A stretch of DNA of 64,000 nucleotides from Carnobacterium_B sp045617425 (GCF_045617425.1 NZ_JAZLIO010000015.1:293609-357608); one strand, 5' to 3'; numbered from the stretch's first letter, positions 52,226 to 62,083 are shown. The notes: generated by a model not told the origin, from the letters alone. Made by a program: numbers and translations.

Positions 52226-53083
52226 TTAAATTTTGTTTCGTCCACGGTATACTTCATACATCAATAAGCTTGCTGCTACACTAGCATTCAAACTTTGAAC
52301 ATGTCCAGTCATTGGTATAGTGACCATACCGTCCATTTGTTCTTTGACTAAACGAGAAATTCCTTTTCCTTCATTACCCATCACTAATCCTATAGGTAAT
52401 GTAGTCTCCCATTGTCGGTAATCTTGTCCTTCCATATCCGTCCCATACAACCACAATCCACGTTCTTTTAATTCTTTGATTGCTTGGACAAGATTCGTTA
52501 CTCGTGCAACCGGCACATGTTCTATCGCCCCTGTTGAAGCTTTTGCAACTGTAGCCGTTAAACCAACAGCACGTCTTTTGGGAATAATGATTCCATGAGC
52601 TCCAATAGCATCAGCTGTTCGCATGATTGAACCTAAGTTGTGCGGATCTTCAACGCCATCCAAAAGAATAAAAAAGGGATCTTCATTTTTTTGAGCGGCT
52701 ATTGCAAATAAATCATCAATTGTTGCATATTGAAAAGCAGATGCTGCCACAACTACTCCTTGGTGATTCATTCCATCTACTAGTTGATCCAATTTAGACT
52801 TAGGCACAAATGAGATTTGCACACTGCGTTTTTTAGCTAAATTTTGAATCTCTTCCATTTTCGATCCGCTTAAGCCCTCTTGTAGAAAAATTTTATTAAT
52901 GTCACGTTCTGATTTCAACACTTCAATAGCTGGTAATCTGCCGGCCACTAAATCACGATCGGTCTCTTGTTCTTCTACTCTATCCTCAACCGGCTTTACT
53001 GTTTGTCTAGCTGGTCTTTTGGTAAAAGATTGTTTATTTGGTTGGTTATTCCGTTTACCAAAATTTTTATTATCTCTTGTCAT
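52226..53083 (-). CDS. rlmB: 23S rRNA (guanosine-2'-O)-methyltransferase RlmB
   Basis: A SpoU-family TrmH methyltransferase that methylates G2251 of 23S rRNA in E. coli. The three motifs are present: HNLGSIMRTADAIGA, GLVMGNEGKGISR and IPMTGHVQSLNASVAAS. An N-terminal charged extension of about 45 residues precedes the substrate-binding domain. The total length is 285 residues. Its start overlaps the mrnC stop by 14 bases. Confidence 0.92.
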   Translation of the reverse strand: MTRDNKNFGKRNNQPNKQSFTKRPARQTVKPVEDRVEEQETDRDLVAGRLPAIEVLKSERDINKIFLQEGLSGSKMEEIQNLAKKRSVQISFVPKSKLDQLVDGMNHQGVVVAASAFQYATIDDLFAIAAQKNEDPFFILLDGVEDPHNLGSIMRTADAIGAHGIIIPKRRAVGLTATVAKASTGAIEHVPVARVTNLVQAIKELKERGLWLYGTDMEGQDYRQWETTLPIGLVMGNEGKGISRLVKEQMDGMVTIPMTGHVQSLNASVAASLLMYEVYRGRNKI

Positions 53084-53483
53084 CTTTTGTAGCCTCCACT
53101 TTTTTTATACACCATTGAATCAATTCTTCCATACGTTCCGTTCGTTTTGCTAAATGTAAATAGCCCATTAATGATTCAAATCCAGTAGCTACACGATACG
53201 TCGTGATATCCGCATTTTTTGCTGAAGTGTAACTTTTAGAATTTCTACCTCGTTTATACATTGTCACTTCTTCTTCTGTCAAAAAGTCTTCTTCCGCTAA
53301 CATTTCATGCATCAAGAAACTTTGTGCTTTTGCTGAAACAAAATGCGTAGCCGTTTTGTGCAGTTGGCTTGGTTTCGTGTAGCCTTGCCCGACTAAATAA
53401 TCGCGAATATAGGTTTCATATATAGCATCTCCTACATAAGCTAATGCTAATCCATTTAATAATGCCCAATTTTTTTCTGTCAT
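53070..53483 (-). CDS. mrnC: Mini-ribonuclease III MrnC
   Basis: A dimeric RNase III-like nuclease lacking the dsRNA-binding domain; it matures 23S rRNA in B. subtilis. The LALAYVGDAIYETYIRDYL segment with the catalytic Asp is present. The ATG at 53483 (MTEKNWALLNG, 137 residues) is used; the longer frame would overlap cysS. It lies seven bases after cysS. Confidence 0.93.
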   Translation of the reverse strand: MTEKNWALLNGLALAYVGDAIYETYIRDYLVGQGYTKPSQLHKTATHFVSAKAQSFLMHEMLAEEDFLTEEEVTMYKRGRNSKSYTSAKNADITTYRVATGFESLMGYLHLAKRTERMEELIQWCIKKVEATKDDKR

Positions 53484-53490
53484 GTGTTTA

Positions 53491-54903
53491 TTATCCTCTT
53501 CTCCATCTAGTTCCTTGAGGTGTATCATCTAAAATAATGCCCTCTTCTTTTAATTGGTCCCTAATTTCATCACTGCGTTGGAAGTTTTTCGCTGCACGTG
53601 CTGCATTTCTTTCTTCGATCAATTGCTCAATTGTTTCATCCAATAACTCTGTTTCCGCAAATGCAATACCAAAAATCTGAACTAATTCTTGAAACTGATC
53701 CAACATAGCTTCAAGAACAACTTTAGAAACAACAGAACGTTCGCTATAAATGTTCATTGCTTTAGCCATTTCATAAACAACTGTAATACCATTGGCAGAA
53801 TTAAAGTCATCATCCATTTCTTTTATGAAGTTTTCTTTGAATGATGTGAATTGATTCAATTGTTCTTGGTCATCTGTCTCTGTCTCTGTCTCTACTGCAT
53901 CTTTCAAACGGTACATTGCATGATCATAAGCTGTTTTTATTTTTGCTAAATTGGCTCTAGCTTCTTCAATCGTTGTTTCATTGTAACTAATGGGCCTGCG
54001 GTATTGAGTTGTTGCCATAAAGAAGCGGACGATCTGAGGGTCTACTTGTTTAATAATATCATGGACCAAAACAACATTCCCAATCGATTTACTCATCTTT
54101 TCATTATCCATAGTGACAAAACCATTGTGCATCCAATAGTGAGCAAATGGGTGTCCTGTTTTAGCTTCACTTTGAGCGATCTCATTCTCATGATGTGGAA
54201 AGGTTAAATCTTGTCCTCCAGCATGGATATCAATCGTATCCCCTAAATATTTTGTAGCCATAACAGAACATTCAATATGCCAGCCTGGACGACCTGCTCC
54301 CCAAGGTGATTCCCAACTAATTTCATCTGCTTTAGCTGATTTCCATAAAGCAAAATCTAATGGGTCTTCTTTTTTATTGTTTTCTTGAGCAGTTAAACGA
54401 TTACTTGCTCCAACTTCCAATTCGTCAATTGAGATGTCGCTTAGTTTACCATAATCTTTAAATTTCCTTGTACGGTAATAAACATCGCCTTCTACTTCAT
54501 AAGCATACCCTTTTTTTACCAGCACTGCTATAAAATCAATAATCTCTGGCATATTTTCCATTACACGCGGATGATGTGTGGCTTCTTCTACCCCTAAAGC
54601 ATGTGTATCTTCATGATAGGCTTCAATAAATTTATCAGCTACTTCTTGAGCAGTTAAATCCAACTCTTTTGCTGTACGAATAATTTTATCGTCTACATCA
54701 GTAAAGTTTGAAATATACGTTACATCATATCCGCGATACTCAAGGTAACGTCTGACCGTATCAAATGCAACGGTACTGCGTGCATTTCCAATGTGAATAT
54801 AATTATAAACGGTTGGTCCACAAACATACATCTTTACTTTTCCTTCTTCTATTGGAACGAACTCTTCTTTTTCTCTTGTTAATGTATTATAAATTTTTAG
54901 CAT
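53491..54903 (-). CDS. cysS: Cysteine--tRNA ligase
   Basis: Charges tRNA-Cys. The class I HIGH-type motif is YIHIGNAR, the zinc-binding cysteines include CGPTVYN and HIECSVM, and the KMSKS motif is EKMSKSIGN. It has 470 residues. It is the second gene of the T-box-controlled cysE-cysS operon, 30 bases after cysE. Confidence 0.97.
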   Translation of the reverse strand: MLKIYNTLTREKEEFVPIEEGKVKMYVCGPTVYNYIHIGNARSTVAFDTVRRYLEYRGYDVTYISNFTDVDDKIIRTAKELDLTAQEVADKFIEAYHEDTHALGVEEATHHPRVMENMPEIIDFIAVLVKKGYAYEVEGDVYYRTRKFKDYGKLSDISIDELEVGASNRLTAQENNKKEDPLDFALWKSAKADEISWESPWGAGRPGWHIECSVMATKYLGDTIDIHAGGQDLTFPHHENEIAQSEAKTGHPFAHYWMHNGFVTMDNEKMSKSIGNVVLVHDIIKQVDPQIVRFFMATTQYRRPISYNETTIEEARANLAKIKTAYDHAMYRLKDAVETETETDDQEQLNQFTSFKENFIKEMDDDFNSANGITVVYEMAKAMNIYSERSVVSKVVLEAMLDQFQELVQIFGIAFAETELLDETIEQLIEERNAARAAKNFQRSDEIRDQLKEEGIILDDTPQGTRWRRG

Positions 54904-54933
54904 AGCTACTCTCCTTTTCTACTTAAGATATAA

Positions 54934-55464
54934 TTAATGAGGGATTTTTTTTCCATTTATTTTCACTACTTTAGCAGGAATACCTACTGCAGTTGAATTA
55001 GGTGGTACCGTTTCTAAGACAACAGCTGATGCACCTATCTTGGAATCATTACCTATTGTTATAGGTCCTAAAACCTGCACATGTGCAGATAACAATACAT
55101 TATTTCCAATTGTAGGATGACGTTTTCCTTTGTCTTTGCCTGTTCCACCTAATGTCACCCCATGAAAAATAATGACGTCATCTCCAACACTAGCCGTTTC
55201 ACCAATCACAACACCCATACCATGATCGATGAAGAGTCTCTTGCCTATTGTAGCGCCAGGATGAATTTCAATCCCTGTTAAAAAGCGAGAAAAATTTGCA
55301 ATCATACGACTCAATAAAAATACATTCCGCTGGTACAAAAAATGTGCCCCTCTATGAAAAATGATGGCATAGAAACTAGGGTACGTTAATAGGATTTCAA
55401 GTGTACTTTTAACTGAAGGATCATTCTGTTTAATCGTTTGAATGTCTTCTCTTAATCTCCTCAT
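54934..55464 (-). CDS. cysE: Serine O-acetyltransferase
   Basis: Acetylates serine as the first step of cysteine synthesis. The left-handed beta-helix is visible as hexapeptide repeats, with the catalytic histidines in IDHGMGVVIGE and FHGVTLGGTGKDKGKRHPTIG. It has 176 residues, the short form common in Firmicutes. It follows a cysteine-specific T-box, so it is induced by uncharged tRNA-Cys. Confidence 0.95.
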   Translation of the reverse strand: MRRLREDIQTIKQNDPSVKSTLEILLTYPSFYAIIFHRGAHFLYQRNVFLLSRMIANFSRFLTGIEIHPGATIGKRLFIDHGMGVVIGETASVGDDVIIFHGVTLGGTGKDKGKRHPTIGNNVLLSAHVQVLGPITIGNDSKIGASAVVLETVPPNSTAVGIPAKVVKINGKKIPH

Positions 55465-55491
55465 AGATTATTCCACCTTATTTTTTTTTAC

Positions 55492-55735
55492 AAAAAAACA
55501 GCGTCTCTTATATGATAAAAGACGCTGTTGCGTGGTTCCACTTTTCTTTATCGCCTTATCCCTGTTGATTAGACTAGGCAACCTTTGACACTGTAACGGA
55601 TGTTAACCGATAAGAGTCTACTACATTTTCAACCCCATAACTCAGAGACGCACTTCACCCAATAGCCACCATCTGCTTCCACCATTACAGATTCTCTTTA
55701 GATTTTTATTGGGTTACTCTTTCTCATCATTGTTT
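55492..55735 (-). promoter_or_regulatory. Cysteine T-box leader of cysE-cysS
   Basis: A T-box riboswitch between gltX and cysE. The T-box core TGGAACCACGC is at 55540-55530. The competing terminator AACAGCGTC...GACGCTGTTTTTTT is at 55492-55529. The specifier codon in the stem I loop reads TGC at 55652-55650 (context GAAGTGCGTCTCTGAG), which is Cys. It couples cysE-cysS-mrnC-rlmB transcription to tRNA-Cys charging. Confidence 0.93.
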
Positions 55736-55791
55736 TTTATTTTTATTTAATTTATTTTTTGTTTTAAAGTTATTTTATATTCAGCTTAAGA

Positions 55792-57261
55792 TTATAGTTT
55801 CGCTAATGCTGCTTGTAGATGTGCTTGAGCTTTTTCGCGGCCAAGCAATTCAATCGTTGGTCCAATTTCCGGTCCATGTGATTGTCCTGTTACAGCTACT
55901 CGAATAGGCATAAAGAGGTTTTTCCCTTTAATTCCAGTTTCTTTTTGTACTGTTTTAATCGCTTTTTTGATTTCGTCTGCATCAAAAGGCGTAATTTCAT
56001 CTAATTGTTTAGAGAAAGCTTTTAAAACTTCTGGAACTGTTTCACCTTCTAAAACTTCTTTTGCTACACTATCAATTGCAGGTTCTTCACTAAAGAACAA
56101 ACTTGATAGTTCAACAATTTCTGCCCCATAACTCATTTGTTCATGGTATAAGCTCACAACTTTTTGAACCCATTCTAATTTCTCTGGCGATGCGTTTTCT
56201 TCAACATAACCAGCTTTGATTAAATGTGGTAAAGCTAGTGATGTTACTGTTTCTAAATCAGCTTGCTTCATATATTGATTATTGATCCATTCTAATTTTT
56301 TAGCATCAAATGCTGCTGGTGATTTGCTTAAACGTGCAGGATCGAACATTTCAACAAATGTATTATGATCAAAGATCTCTTCTTCTCCAACAGGTGACCA
56401 TCCTAATAAGGAAATAAAGTTGAACATTGCTTCTGGTAAGTAACCTAATTCACGGTATTGTTCAATAAATTGAAGAATGTTGCCATCACGTTTGCTTAAT
56501 TTTTTACCTGTTTCACTGTTGATAATTAGTGTCATATGCCCAAATTGAGGAGCTTCCCATCCAAATGCTTCATAAATCATTAACTGTTTTGGTGTATTCG
56601 CAATATGGTCGTCTCCACGTAAAACATGTGTAATTTCCATGAAATGATCATCTATAGCTACTGCAAAGTTATATGTCGGCATACCATCACGTTTTACGAT
56701 CACGAAGTCTCCGCCAATGCTTTCTGCTTCAAAAGAAATATGACCTTTTACGATATCTTCAAAATTATACGTGTTTTCTTTGATTACACGGTAACGAATA
56801 ACTGGTTCAATACCTGTTGCTTCTTTTTCTTTTTGTTCCTTTGCTGTTAGGTTTGCACATTTTCCGCTGTAATGAGGCATTTCTCCTCTAGCTCTTTGTG
56901 CTTCACGTTCTTCTTCTAACTCTTCTTCTGAACAGTAGCATTTGTAAGCACGATTGCTTAACAATAACTGTTCAACTAATGGATCATAAATTTCTCTACG
57001 TTCAGATTGGCGGTAAGGACCAAATTCTCCTGGACTATCCGGACTTTCATCCCAATCCATTCCTAACCATTTCAAGTTTTCTAACTGGCTAGTTTCTCCA
57101 CCTTCAATATTGCGTTTTAAATCAGTATCTTCAATACGGATGATAAAATCTCCACCATTGTGTCGTGCAAATAAATAATTGAATAATGCTGTACGAGCAT
57201 TTCCAATATGTAAATGTCCTGTTGGACTTGGCGCATAGCGTACTCGAACTTTTTTTGTCAT
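55792..57261 (-). CDS. gltX: Glutamate--tRNA ligase
   Basis: Charges tRNA-Glu, and in most Firmicutes also tRNA-Gln for later amidation by GatCAB. The motifs are PTGHLHIGNART (HIGH) and GKKLSKRDGN (KMSKS). It has 489 residues. It lies upstream of the Cys T-box as in B. subtilis. Confidence 0.97.
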   Translation of the reverse strand: MTKKVRVRYAPSPTGHLHIGNARTALFNYLFARHNGGDFIIRIEDTDLKRNIEGGETSQLENLKWLGMDWDESPDSPGEFGPYRQSERREIYDPLVEQLLLSNRAYKCYCSEEELEEEREAQRARGEMPHYSGKCANLTAKEQKEKEATGIEPVIRYRVIKENTYNFEDIVKGHISFEAESIGGDFVIVKRDGMPTYNFAVAIDDHFMEITHVLRGDDHIANTPKQLMIYEAFGWEAPQFGHMTLIINSETGKKLSKRDGNILQFIEQYRELGYLPEAMFNFISLLGWSPVGEEEIFDHNTFVEMFDPARLSKSPAAFDAKKLEWINNQYMKQADLETVTSLALPHLIKAGYVEENASPEKLEWVQKVVSLYHEQMSYGAEIVELSSLFFSEEPAIDSVAKEVLEGETVPEVLKAFSKQLDEITPFDADEIKKAIKTVQKETGIKGKNLFMPIRVAVTGQSHGPEIGPTIELLGREKAQAHLQAALAKL

Positions 57262-57323
57262 AATTTATATCCTCTTTTCTTTCTATTTTTCATCTCTACT
57301 AAAACTAAATTCACTAACTAAAA

Positions 57324-57821
57324 TTAAAGAAGTGATGGCTTGTTATCTTGCCTTTCTAATAAGCAAATTGCCATTGCTGCAATACCTTCATTTCGTCCGA
57401 TAAACCCCATTGTTTCAGAAGTTGTCGCTTTAACGTTAACATGTTGGATACTTGTTTGACAATCATAAGCTATGTTTTCTTTCATTTTCTCTAAATAAGG
57501 AGCCATCTTTGGATTCTCAGCTACAATTGTTGCATCAATGTTTCCAATTGTATAACCTTCTATTTTCAGTTCACTCCATACTTTACGGAGCAACTCCCGC
57601 GAGTCTATATTCTTAAATTGAGCATCAGTATCGGAAAAACGGTGGCCTATATCCCCTTTACCTCCAGCCCCTAAAAGAGCATCTATAATAGCATGAATGA
57701 GCACATCTGCATCAGAATGGCCTTCTAATCCATATTCAAAAGGCAGGGTTACTCCACCAATGATTAAATGTCTATTACTGACAAACTGATGGACATCATA
57801 CCCTTGTCCTACACGAATCAT
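57324..57821 (-). CDS. ispF: 2-C-methyl-D-erythritol 2,4-cyclodiphosphate synthase
   Basis: The fifth step of the MEP isoprenoid pathway. The zinc ligands are in GQGYDVHQF (Asp8, His10) and HSDADVLIHAIIDALLG. The C-terminal extension after the conserved KATTSETMGFIGRNEGIAAMA is short. It lies 20 bases after ispD. Its presence means this organism has at least part of the MEP route. Confidence 0.96.
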   Translation of the reverse strand: MIRVGQGYDVHQFVSNRHLIIGGVTLPFEYGLEGHSDADVLIHAIIDALLGAGGKGDIGHRFSDTDAQFKNIDSRELLRKVWSELKIEGYTIGNIDATIVAENPKMAPYLEKMKENIAYDCQTSIQHVNVKATTSETMGFIGRNEGIAAMAICLLERQDNKPSLL

Positions 57822-57841
57822 AATCTAACAACCTCCTTCTT

Positions 57842-58558
57842 CTACTTAACTTGCTGTTCTCTATGGAGCAAAACGGCTTTTCCAGATACCATATCTTCAG
57901 GAGTGGTAATTTTTATATTGTCATAAGATCCTTCTACTACTAGAACAGGCTTTTGCAATCGTTCGACTAATGAAGCATCATCTGTTCCTAAAAAATCATC
58001 TGTTTTGGCTTTTTCATGTGCTTGCAGAACCAATGAACTGTCAAATGCTTGAGGAGTTTGGATGTGCCATAACTCACTTCTTGGCAATGTGGCTTTCACT
58101 GTGTGGTCTGAGTGTACAGCTTTAATGGTGTCTTTTGCTGGAACTCCTAAAATAGCTGCTCCAGTTTTTTGAGCTGCTTCATTTAACCGATCAATAGCTT
58201 CCTGTTCAATGAATGGTCTTGCGCCATCATGAATCATTACAAGACCTGAGGATGTTTTGTTTTTCAATTTTTGTAGACCTTTATAGACACTATGCTGTCG
58301 CTCTGTACCACCTACAGCAATGGTAATCGACTTTTCACTGTATAACTGTTCTTGTTGCAATAAATCCGTAAGCAGACCAATCTCATCTTCTTTTACAACT
58401 AGAATAATGTGACTACAATTTTCATCGTTCAAAAATAGAGTTAATGGGTATTCAATCAACGGCTTATTTAGTAAAGGTAATAAAATTTTATTCTTAGAAG
58501 ATCTCATGCGTCTTCCGTGACCAGCTGCCAATAATATCAGCTCATAGTCCTTGTTCAT
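57842..58558 (-). CDS. ispD: 2-C-methyl-D-erythritol 4-phosphate cytidylyltransferase
   Basis: The third step of the MEP pathway. The nucleotide-binding segment LLAAGHGRRMRSSKNK and the VMIHDGARPF motif are present. It has 238 residues and lies between yacL and ispF. Confidence 0.95.
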   Translation of the reverse strand: MNKDYELILLAAGHGRRMRSSKNKILLPLLNKPLIEYPLTLFLNDENCSHIILVVKEDEIGLLTDLLQQEQLYSEKSITIAVGGTERQHSVYKGLQKLKNKTSSGLVMIHDGARPFIEQEAIDRLNEAAQKTGAAILGVPAKDTIKAVHSDHTVKATLPRSELWHIQTPQAFDSSLVLQAHEKAKTDDFLGTDDASLVERLQKPVLVVEGSYDNIKITTPEDMVSGKAVLLHREQQVK

Positions 58559-58569
58559 CGCACCCGCTC

Positions 58570-59682
58570 CTAGTCTTTATCTTTAATGCCTTTTTGAGAA
58601 TGAACCGGTTTGGCAAATATCATTCGCCCAGCTGCTGTTTGAAGCGCACTGGTTACGACAACCTCGATTGTTTTGTTCATAAAGTGTTGGCCTTCTTCAA
58701 CAACAATCATTGTTCCGTCATCTAAGTATGCTACTCCTTGGCTACGTTCTGTACCAGCTTTGACGATCATAACCGTCATATTTTCACCGGGAATCACGAC
58801 TGGCTTTACTGCATTAGCCAATTCGTTGATATTTAATACGGGCACATTTTGAAATTCACTTACTTTATTTAAATTGTAATCGTTCGTGACTACAACCCCA
58901 TCTAATAATTTTGCCAGTTTAATCAGTTTACTGTCGACTTCTGTAATGTCTTCAAAATCGCCATCATACATTTCAACTTGCATATCATCTTCTTTTTGCA
59001 AAGCGTTTAATATATCTAATCCTCTACGTCCACGCACTCGCTTCAAGCTATCCGATGAATCTGCAATGTATTGCAATTCTTGTAGTACAAAGTTAGGAAT
59101 CAAAATCGTTCCTTCAAGAAAACCTGTTTTGGCAATATCATAAATTCTTCCGTCAATAATCACACTAGTATCTAGAATTTTATATTTACGAAATGTTTCA
59201 TCTGCCAATCTCTCTAAGACTTTTCCATCTTCATCTTCGGTATTCCTTTTTGCTTTTACCTGGAACAGCTTACGCCATTCATCTCTGCGAGTCGTCCCAA
59301 CGCGGAACCCTAAATATGCAAAACCAATAACTAAAATAATAGGAATCACATCCCTAACAACTGGTATTCCCATACCAATCAACACTACACTAATTAGCCA
59401 AGCCAGAACCAACCCTATGATTGTTCCTAAACTCCCAAATAATAAATAAGTTACACTTTGTTGACTTAAAAAAGTTTCAATCTTTTTAAATGCTTGTTCA
59501 ATGTACGTCACCGATAAAAAAGAAATAAATAAAAATATAATAGCACCAATCAGAATATTCATGACTACATTGTTAACATAAGGATTTTCAACTCCTGCCA
59601 TATTCCATGCAGTTGGCATTAAACTTGCTCCGATGCTTCCACCGATAAGAATAAAGATACCGGTTATGATTTTTTTAACCAA
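58570..59682 (-). CDS. PIN and TRAM domain membrane protein (YacL)
   Basis: A 370-residue protein with four N-terminal hydrophobic helices (about residues 1-130), a PIN ribonuclease-like domain (about 170-290; acidic residues in DTSVIIDGRIYDI and VTNDYNLNKV) and a C-terminal TRAM RNA-binding domain (about 298-355). It corresponds to YacL of B. subtilis, found between radA and ispD. Its substrate is unknown. Confidence 0.9.
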   Translation of the reverse strand: MVKKIITGIFILIGGSIGASLMPTAWNMAGVENPYVNNVVMNILIGAIIFLFISFLSVTYIEQAFKKIETFLSQQSVTYLLFGSLGTIIGLVLAWLISVVLIGMGIPVVRDVIPIILVIGFAYLGFRVGTTRRDEWRKLFQVKAKRNTEDEDGKVLERLADETFRKYKILDTSVIIDGRIYDIAKTGFLEGTILIPNFVLQELQYIADSSDSLKRVRGRRGLDILNALQKEDDMQVEMYDGDFEDITEVDSKLIKLAKLLDGVVVTNDYNLNKVSEFQNVPVLNINELANAVKPVVIPGENMTVMIVKAGTERSQGVAYLDDGTMIVVEEGQHFMNKTIEVVVTSALQTAAGRMIFAKPVHSQKGIKDKD

Positions 59683-59699
59683 AACTATTCCTCCTTCAT

Positions 59700-59745
59700 A
59701 AATGGAGTTCCTGTCTTATACGAAAAAACAGGAAATTGCCATTTT
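59700..59745. other. Hairpin between radA and yacL
   Basis: AAATGG...TTCCTGT / ACAGGAA...CCATTT fills the 85-base gap. The plus side has a long T tract; on the minus strand, the coding direction of both genes, it lacks one, so it should not stop the operon. Confidence 0.4.
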
Positions 59746-59767
59746 ATTTTTTTTGCTTATTTTGTAC

Positions 59768-61138
59768 TTAAGAAAAAGCTTTCTTTATAGCCTCAGCTAT
59801 CGTCACAACACCGATAACCTCTATATTTTCAGGGAAAATCCAACCACCAATATTGTTTTTGGGAATCATAATCCGTTTAAAACCTAATTTAGCAGCTTCA
59901 TTTACCCGTTGTTCAATCCGGCTCACTCGTCTGATTTCTCCAGTCAACCCAATTTCGCCAATAAAACAATCAGTTTCTTTTGTTTCTTTTTCCTGATAAC
60001 TGGATGCCACACTAATAGCAATAGCTAAGTCGATTGCTGGTTCATCCAATTTAACGCCACCTGCTGATTTTAAATAAGCATCCTGGTTTTGCAGCATTAG
60101 TCCCGCTCTTTTCTCTAGAACAGCCATAATTAAAGACACACGGTTATAATCTAAACCACTAGCTGTCCGCCGAGCATTTCCAAAAGCAGTAGGTGTGATC
60201 AACGACTGGATTTCAGCTAAAATGGGACGTGAACCTTCCATTGAAGCCACTACAGCAGAGCCTGTAGCTCCAGATAAGCGTTCTTCGAGAAACATTTCCG
60301 AAGGATTTAGTACTTCTACCAAACCACCTTCGCGCATTTCGAAGATCCCAATTTCATTAGTTGAACCAAAGCGATTTTTAACAGCTCTTAGAATACGGAA
60401 AGTATGGTGTCTTTCTCCTTCAAAATACAATACCGTGTCTACCATGTGTTCTAACATTCGTGGACCAGCAATAGATCCTTCTTTTGTAACATGTCCTACA
60501 ATAAAAATAGCAATATTATTCGTTTTGGCAATTTTCAATAAATCAGCGGTGCTTTCTCTAACTTGGGAAACACTTCCTATTGCTCCGGTAATATCAGCTT
60601 GGTTCATGGTTTGAATAGAATCAATAATAACATAATCAGGCTTTAAGTCCTCAATTGTTTGCCTTATTGCACCCATATCCGTTTCTGGGTAAATATAAAA
60701 ATCTGCACCCTTTACACCCAAACGGTTCGCACGCATTTTAATTTGACTTGAGCTTTCTTCTCCACTTACATATAAAACTTTTCCGCCAGCTAAATTTAGC
60801 TGGGCTGAAACTTGCAGCAAAAGTGTAGATTTTCCAATACCAGGATCTCCACCTATTAAAACCAACGAGCCGGGTACTACTCCGCCTCCTAAAACGCGGT
60901 TTAATTCTTTTAACTTTGTTTTTACTCTAGGAACTTTAGATACTGTGATGTCTTGAATTGCTTCAGCTTTGGCGGTTTTACCAGTCATACTTACACGACT
61001 TCTACGATCATTTTTATCCGCTACTATTTCTTCTTCCATTTGATTCCAACTACCACAGTTTGGACAGCGTCCCATCCATTTTGGCGATTCATAACCGCAT
61101 GCTTGGCAGACAAATTTAGTAATTTTCTTTTTTGCCAC
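59768..61138 (-). CDS. radA: DNA repair protein RadA
   Basis: A RecA-like helicase for recombination intermediates, also used in natural transformation. It has an N-terminal zinc finger (CQACGYESPKWMGRCPNC), Walker A GGDPGIGKST (about residues 97-106), the RadA-specific KNRFGSTNEIG motif and a C-terminal Lon-like domain. It has 456 residues. It is probably cotranscribed with yacL and ispDF. Confidence 0.97.
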   Translation of the reverse strand: MAKKKITKFVCQACGYESPKWMGRCPNCGSWNQMEEEIVADKNDRRSRVSMTGKTAKAEAIQDITVSKVPRVKTKLKELNRVLGGGVVPGSLVLIGGDPGIGKSTLLLQVSAQLNLAGGKVLYVSGEESSSQIKMRANRLGVKGADFYIYPETDMGAIRQTIEDLKPDYVIIDSIQTMNQADITGAIGSVSQVRESTADLLKIAKTNNIAIFIVGHVTKEGSIAGPRMLEHMVDTVLYFEGERHHTFRILRAVKNRFGSTNEIGIFEMREGGLVEVLNPSEMFLEERLSGATGSAVVASMEGSRPILAEIQSLITPTAFGNARRTASGLDYNRVSLIMAVLEKRAGLMLQNQDAYLKSAGGVKLDEPAIDLAIAISVASSYQEKETKETDCFIGEIGLTGEIRRVSRIEQRVNEAAKLGFKRIMIPKNNIGGWIFPENIEVIGVVTIAEAIKKAFS

Positions 61139-61356
61139 CTGTTCAGCCTCACCTTCTGAGTTTTAAAAAACGATTTATTTTTATTTTAACATAAATGCGA
61201 TTAGAATAGGCATTGAAACAGATAAAAGGCAGATTAATTCAAGCATTCTTCAACAGAAATTCATAATCTTGTTTTATCTCTTGTATCTATTCATAAATCG
61301 ATTCAACATTTCAATTATTCAACAAACCAAATTTTCCACCTATTCAAATGAATGTA

Positions 61357-61896
61357 TTATCTACCCGAAGAACCAAATCCGCCTGAACGAACTTTTCCAT
61401 TCGCTTTGTCCGTATCGGCTTTTAAAAATGGCATAAATATACCTTGGCCAATTCGATCTCCTTTTTTTATTACATGATCGGTTAATCCATAATGAATAAA
61501 TTGGAAATAGATGTGTCCTTCATTATTTTCATTATTGTAGTAATCTGAATCAATAATACCGACTCCATTGGGTAAGATTAATTGATGCTTAATTGGGTTA
61601 CTTGAACGATTAGCCAATTGTAGATACTCGTCTTCTCCCATGTAAGCTTTAATACCGGTTGGGACTAATGTTGATTTTAAATACTTTTTGTCTTCTTCGA
61701 CAAATATTAAATCTGTTTTCTTTTGTTTTATTACCCGGGCAATGCTTTCCACTACAATTTTCCAAATAGAAGGCACTATGGTATCCTCTGCTGCTTCAAA
61801 ATCATAGCCTGCTGCATGATTTGTTGCTCTTATCGGTAAATGAATCTCTTTTGTTTTATAAGCTGCTATTACTTCAAATCCACGTTTCTTTTCCAT
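61357..61896 (-). CDS. dut: dUTP diphosphatase (trimeric type)
   Basis: Hydrolyses dUTP to dUMP, keeping uracil out of DNA. The five dUTPase motifs are recognisable: NHAAGYDFEA, ANRSSNPIKHQLILPNGVGIID, GDRIGQGIF and the glycine-rich C-terminal RSGGFGSSGR. About 179 residues from the ATG at 61896 is longer than the usual ~150, because of an insert between motifs 1 and 2 (about residues 40-75). The ATG at 61914 has no ribosome binding site. Confidence 0.87.
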   Translation of the reverse strand: MEKKRGFEVIAAYKTKEIHLPIRATNHAAGYDFEAAEDTIVPSIWKIVVESIARVIKQKKTDLIFVEEDKKYLKSTLVPTGIKAYMGEDEYLQLANRSSNPIKHQLILPNGVGIIDSDYYNNENNEGHIYFQFIHYGLTDHVIKKGDRIGQGIFMPFLKADTDKANGKVRSGGFGSSGR

Positions 61897-61984
61897 ATTC
61901 TTAAATTTCCTCATTTCATATTCTATTCATTAACTGCTTAATTATAACAAAAAATACGGCAACTAGCGATTCACTCTATTCTAT

Positions 61985-62062
61985 TACCTTATAATCTAAC
62001 CATGGGCAACTTGCACAAATAACGCTTAGTTGTTTTGTGCAGATTCCCCTTTCTATAAGGTA
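61985..62062. other. Nested inverted repeats between dut and the ABC ATPase gene
   Basis: Outer arms TACCTTATA (61985-61993) and TATAAGGTA (62054-62062) enclose inner arms TGCACAAA (62012-62019) and TTTGTGCA (62034-62041). The region lies between two divergent genes and may be a cruciform operator or an RNA structure. Confidence 0.5.
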
Positions 62063-62083
62063 GCGTTTATATTATGATTATAT

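Noticed and set aside
53881..53895. Short CTCTGT-type tandem repeat in cysS (ctctgtctctgtctc) as a phase-variable tract
   Set aside because: It encodes the acidic TETETETD linker of CysRS, a housekeeping gene; slippage would be deleterious and nothing indicates phase variation.
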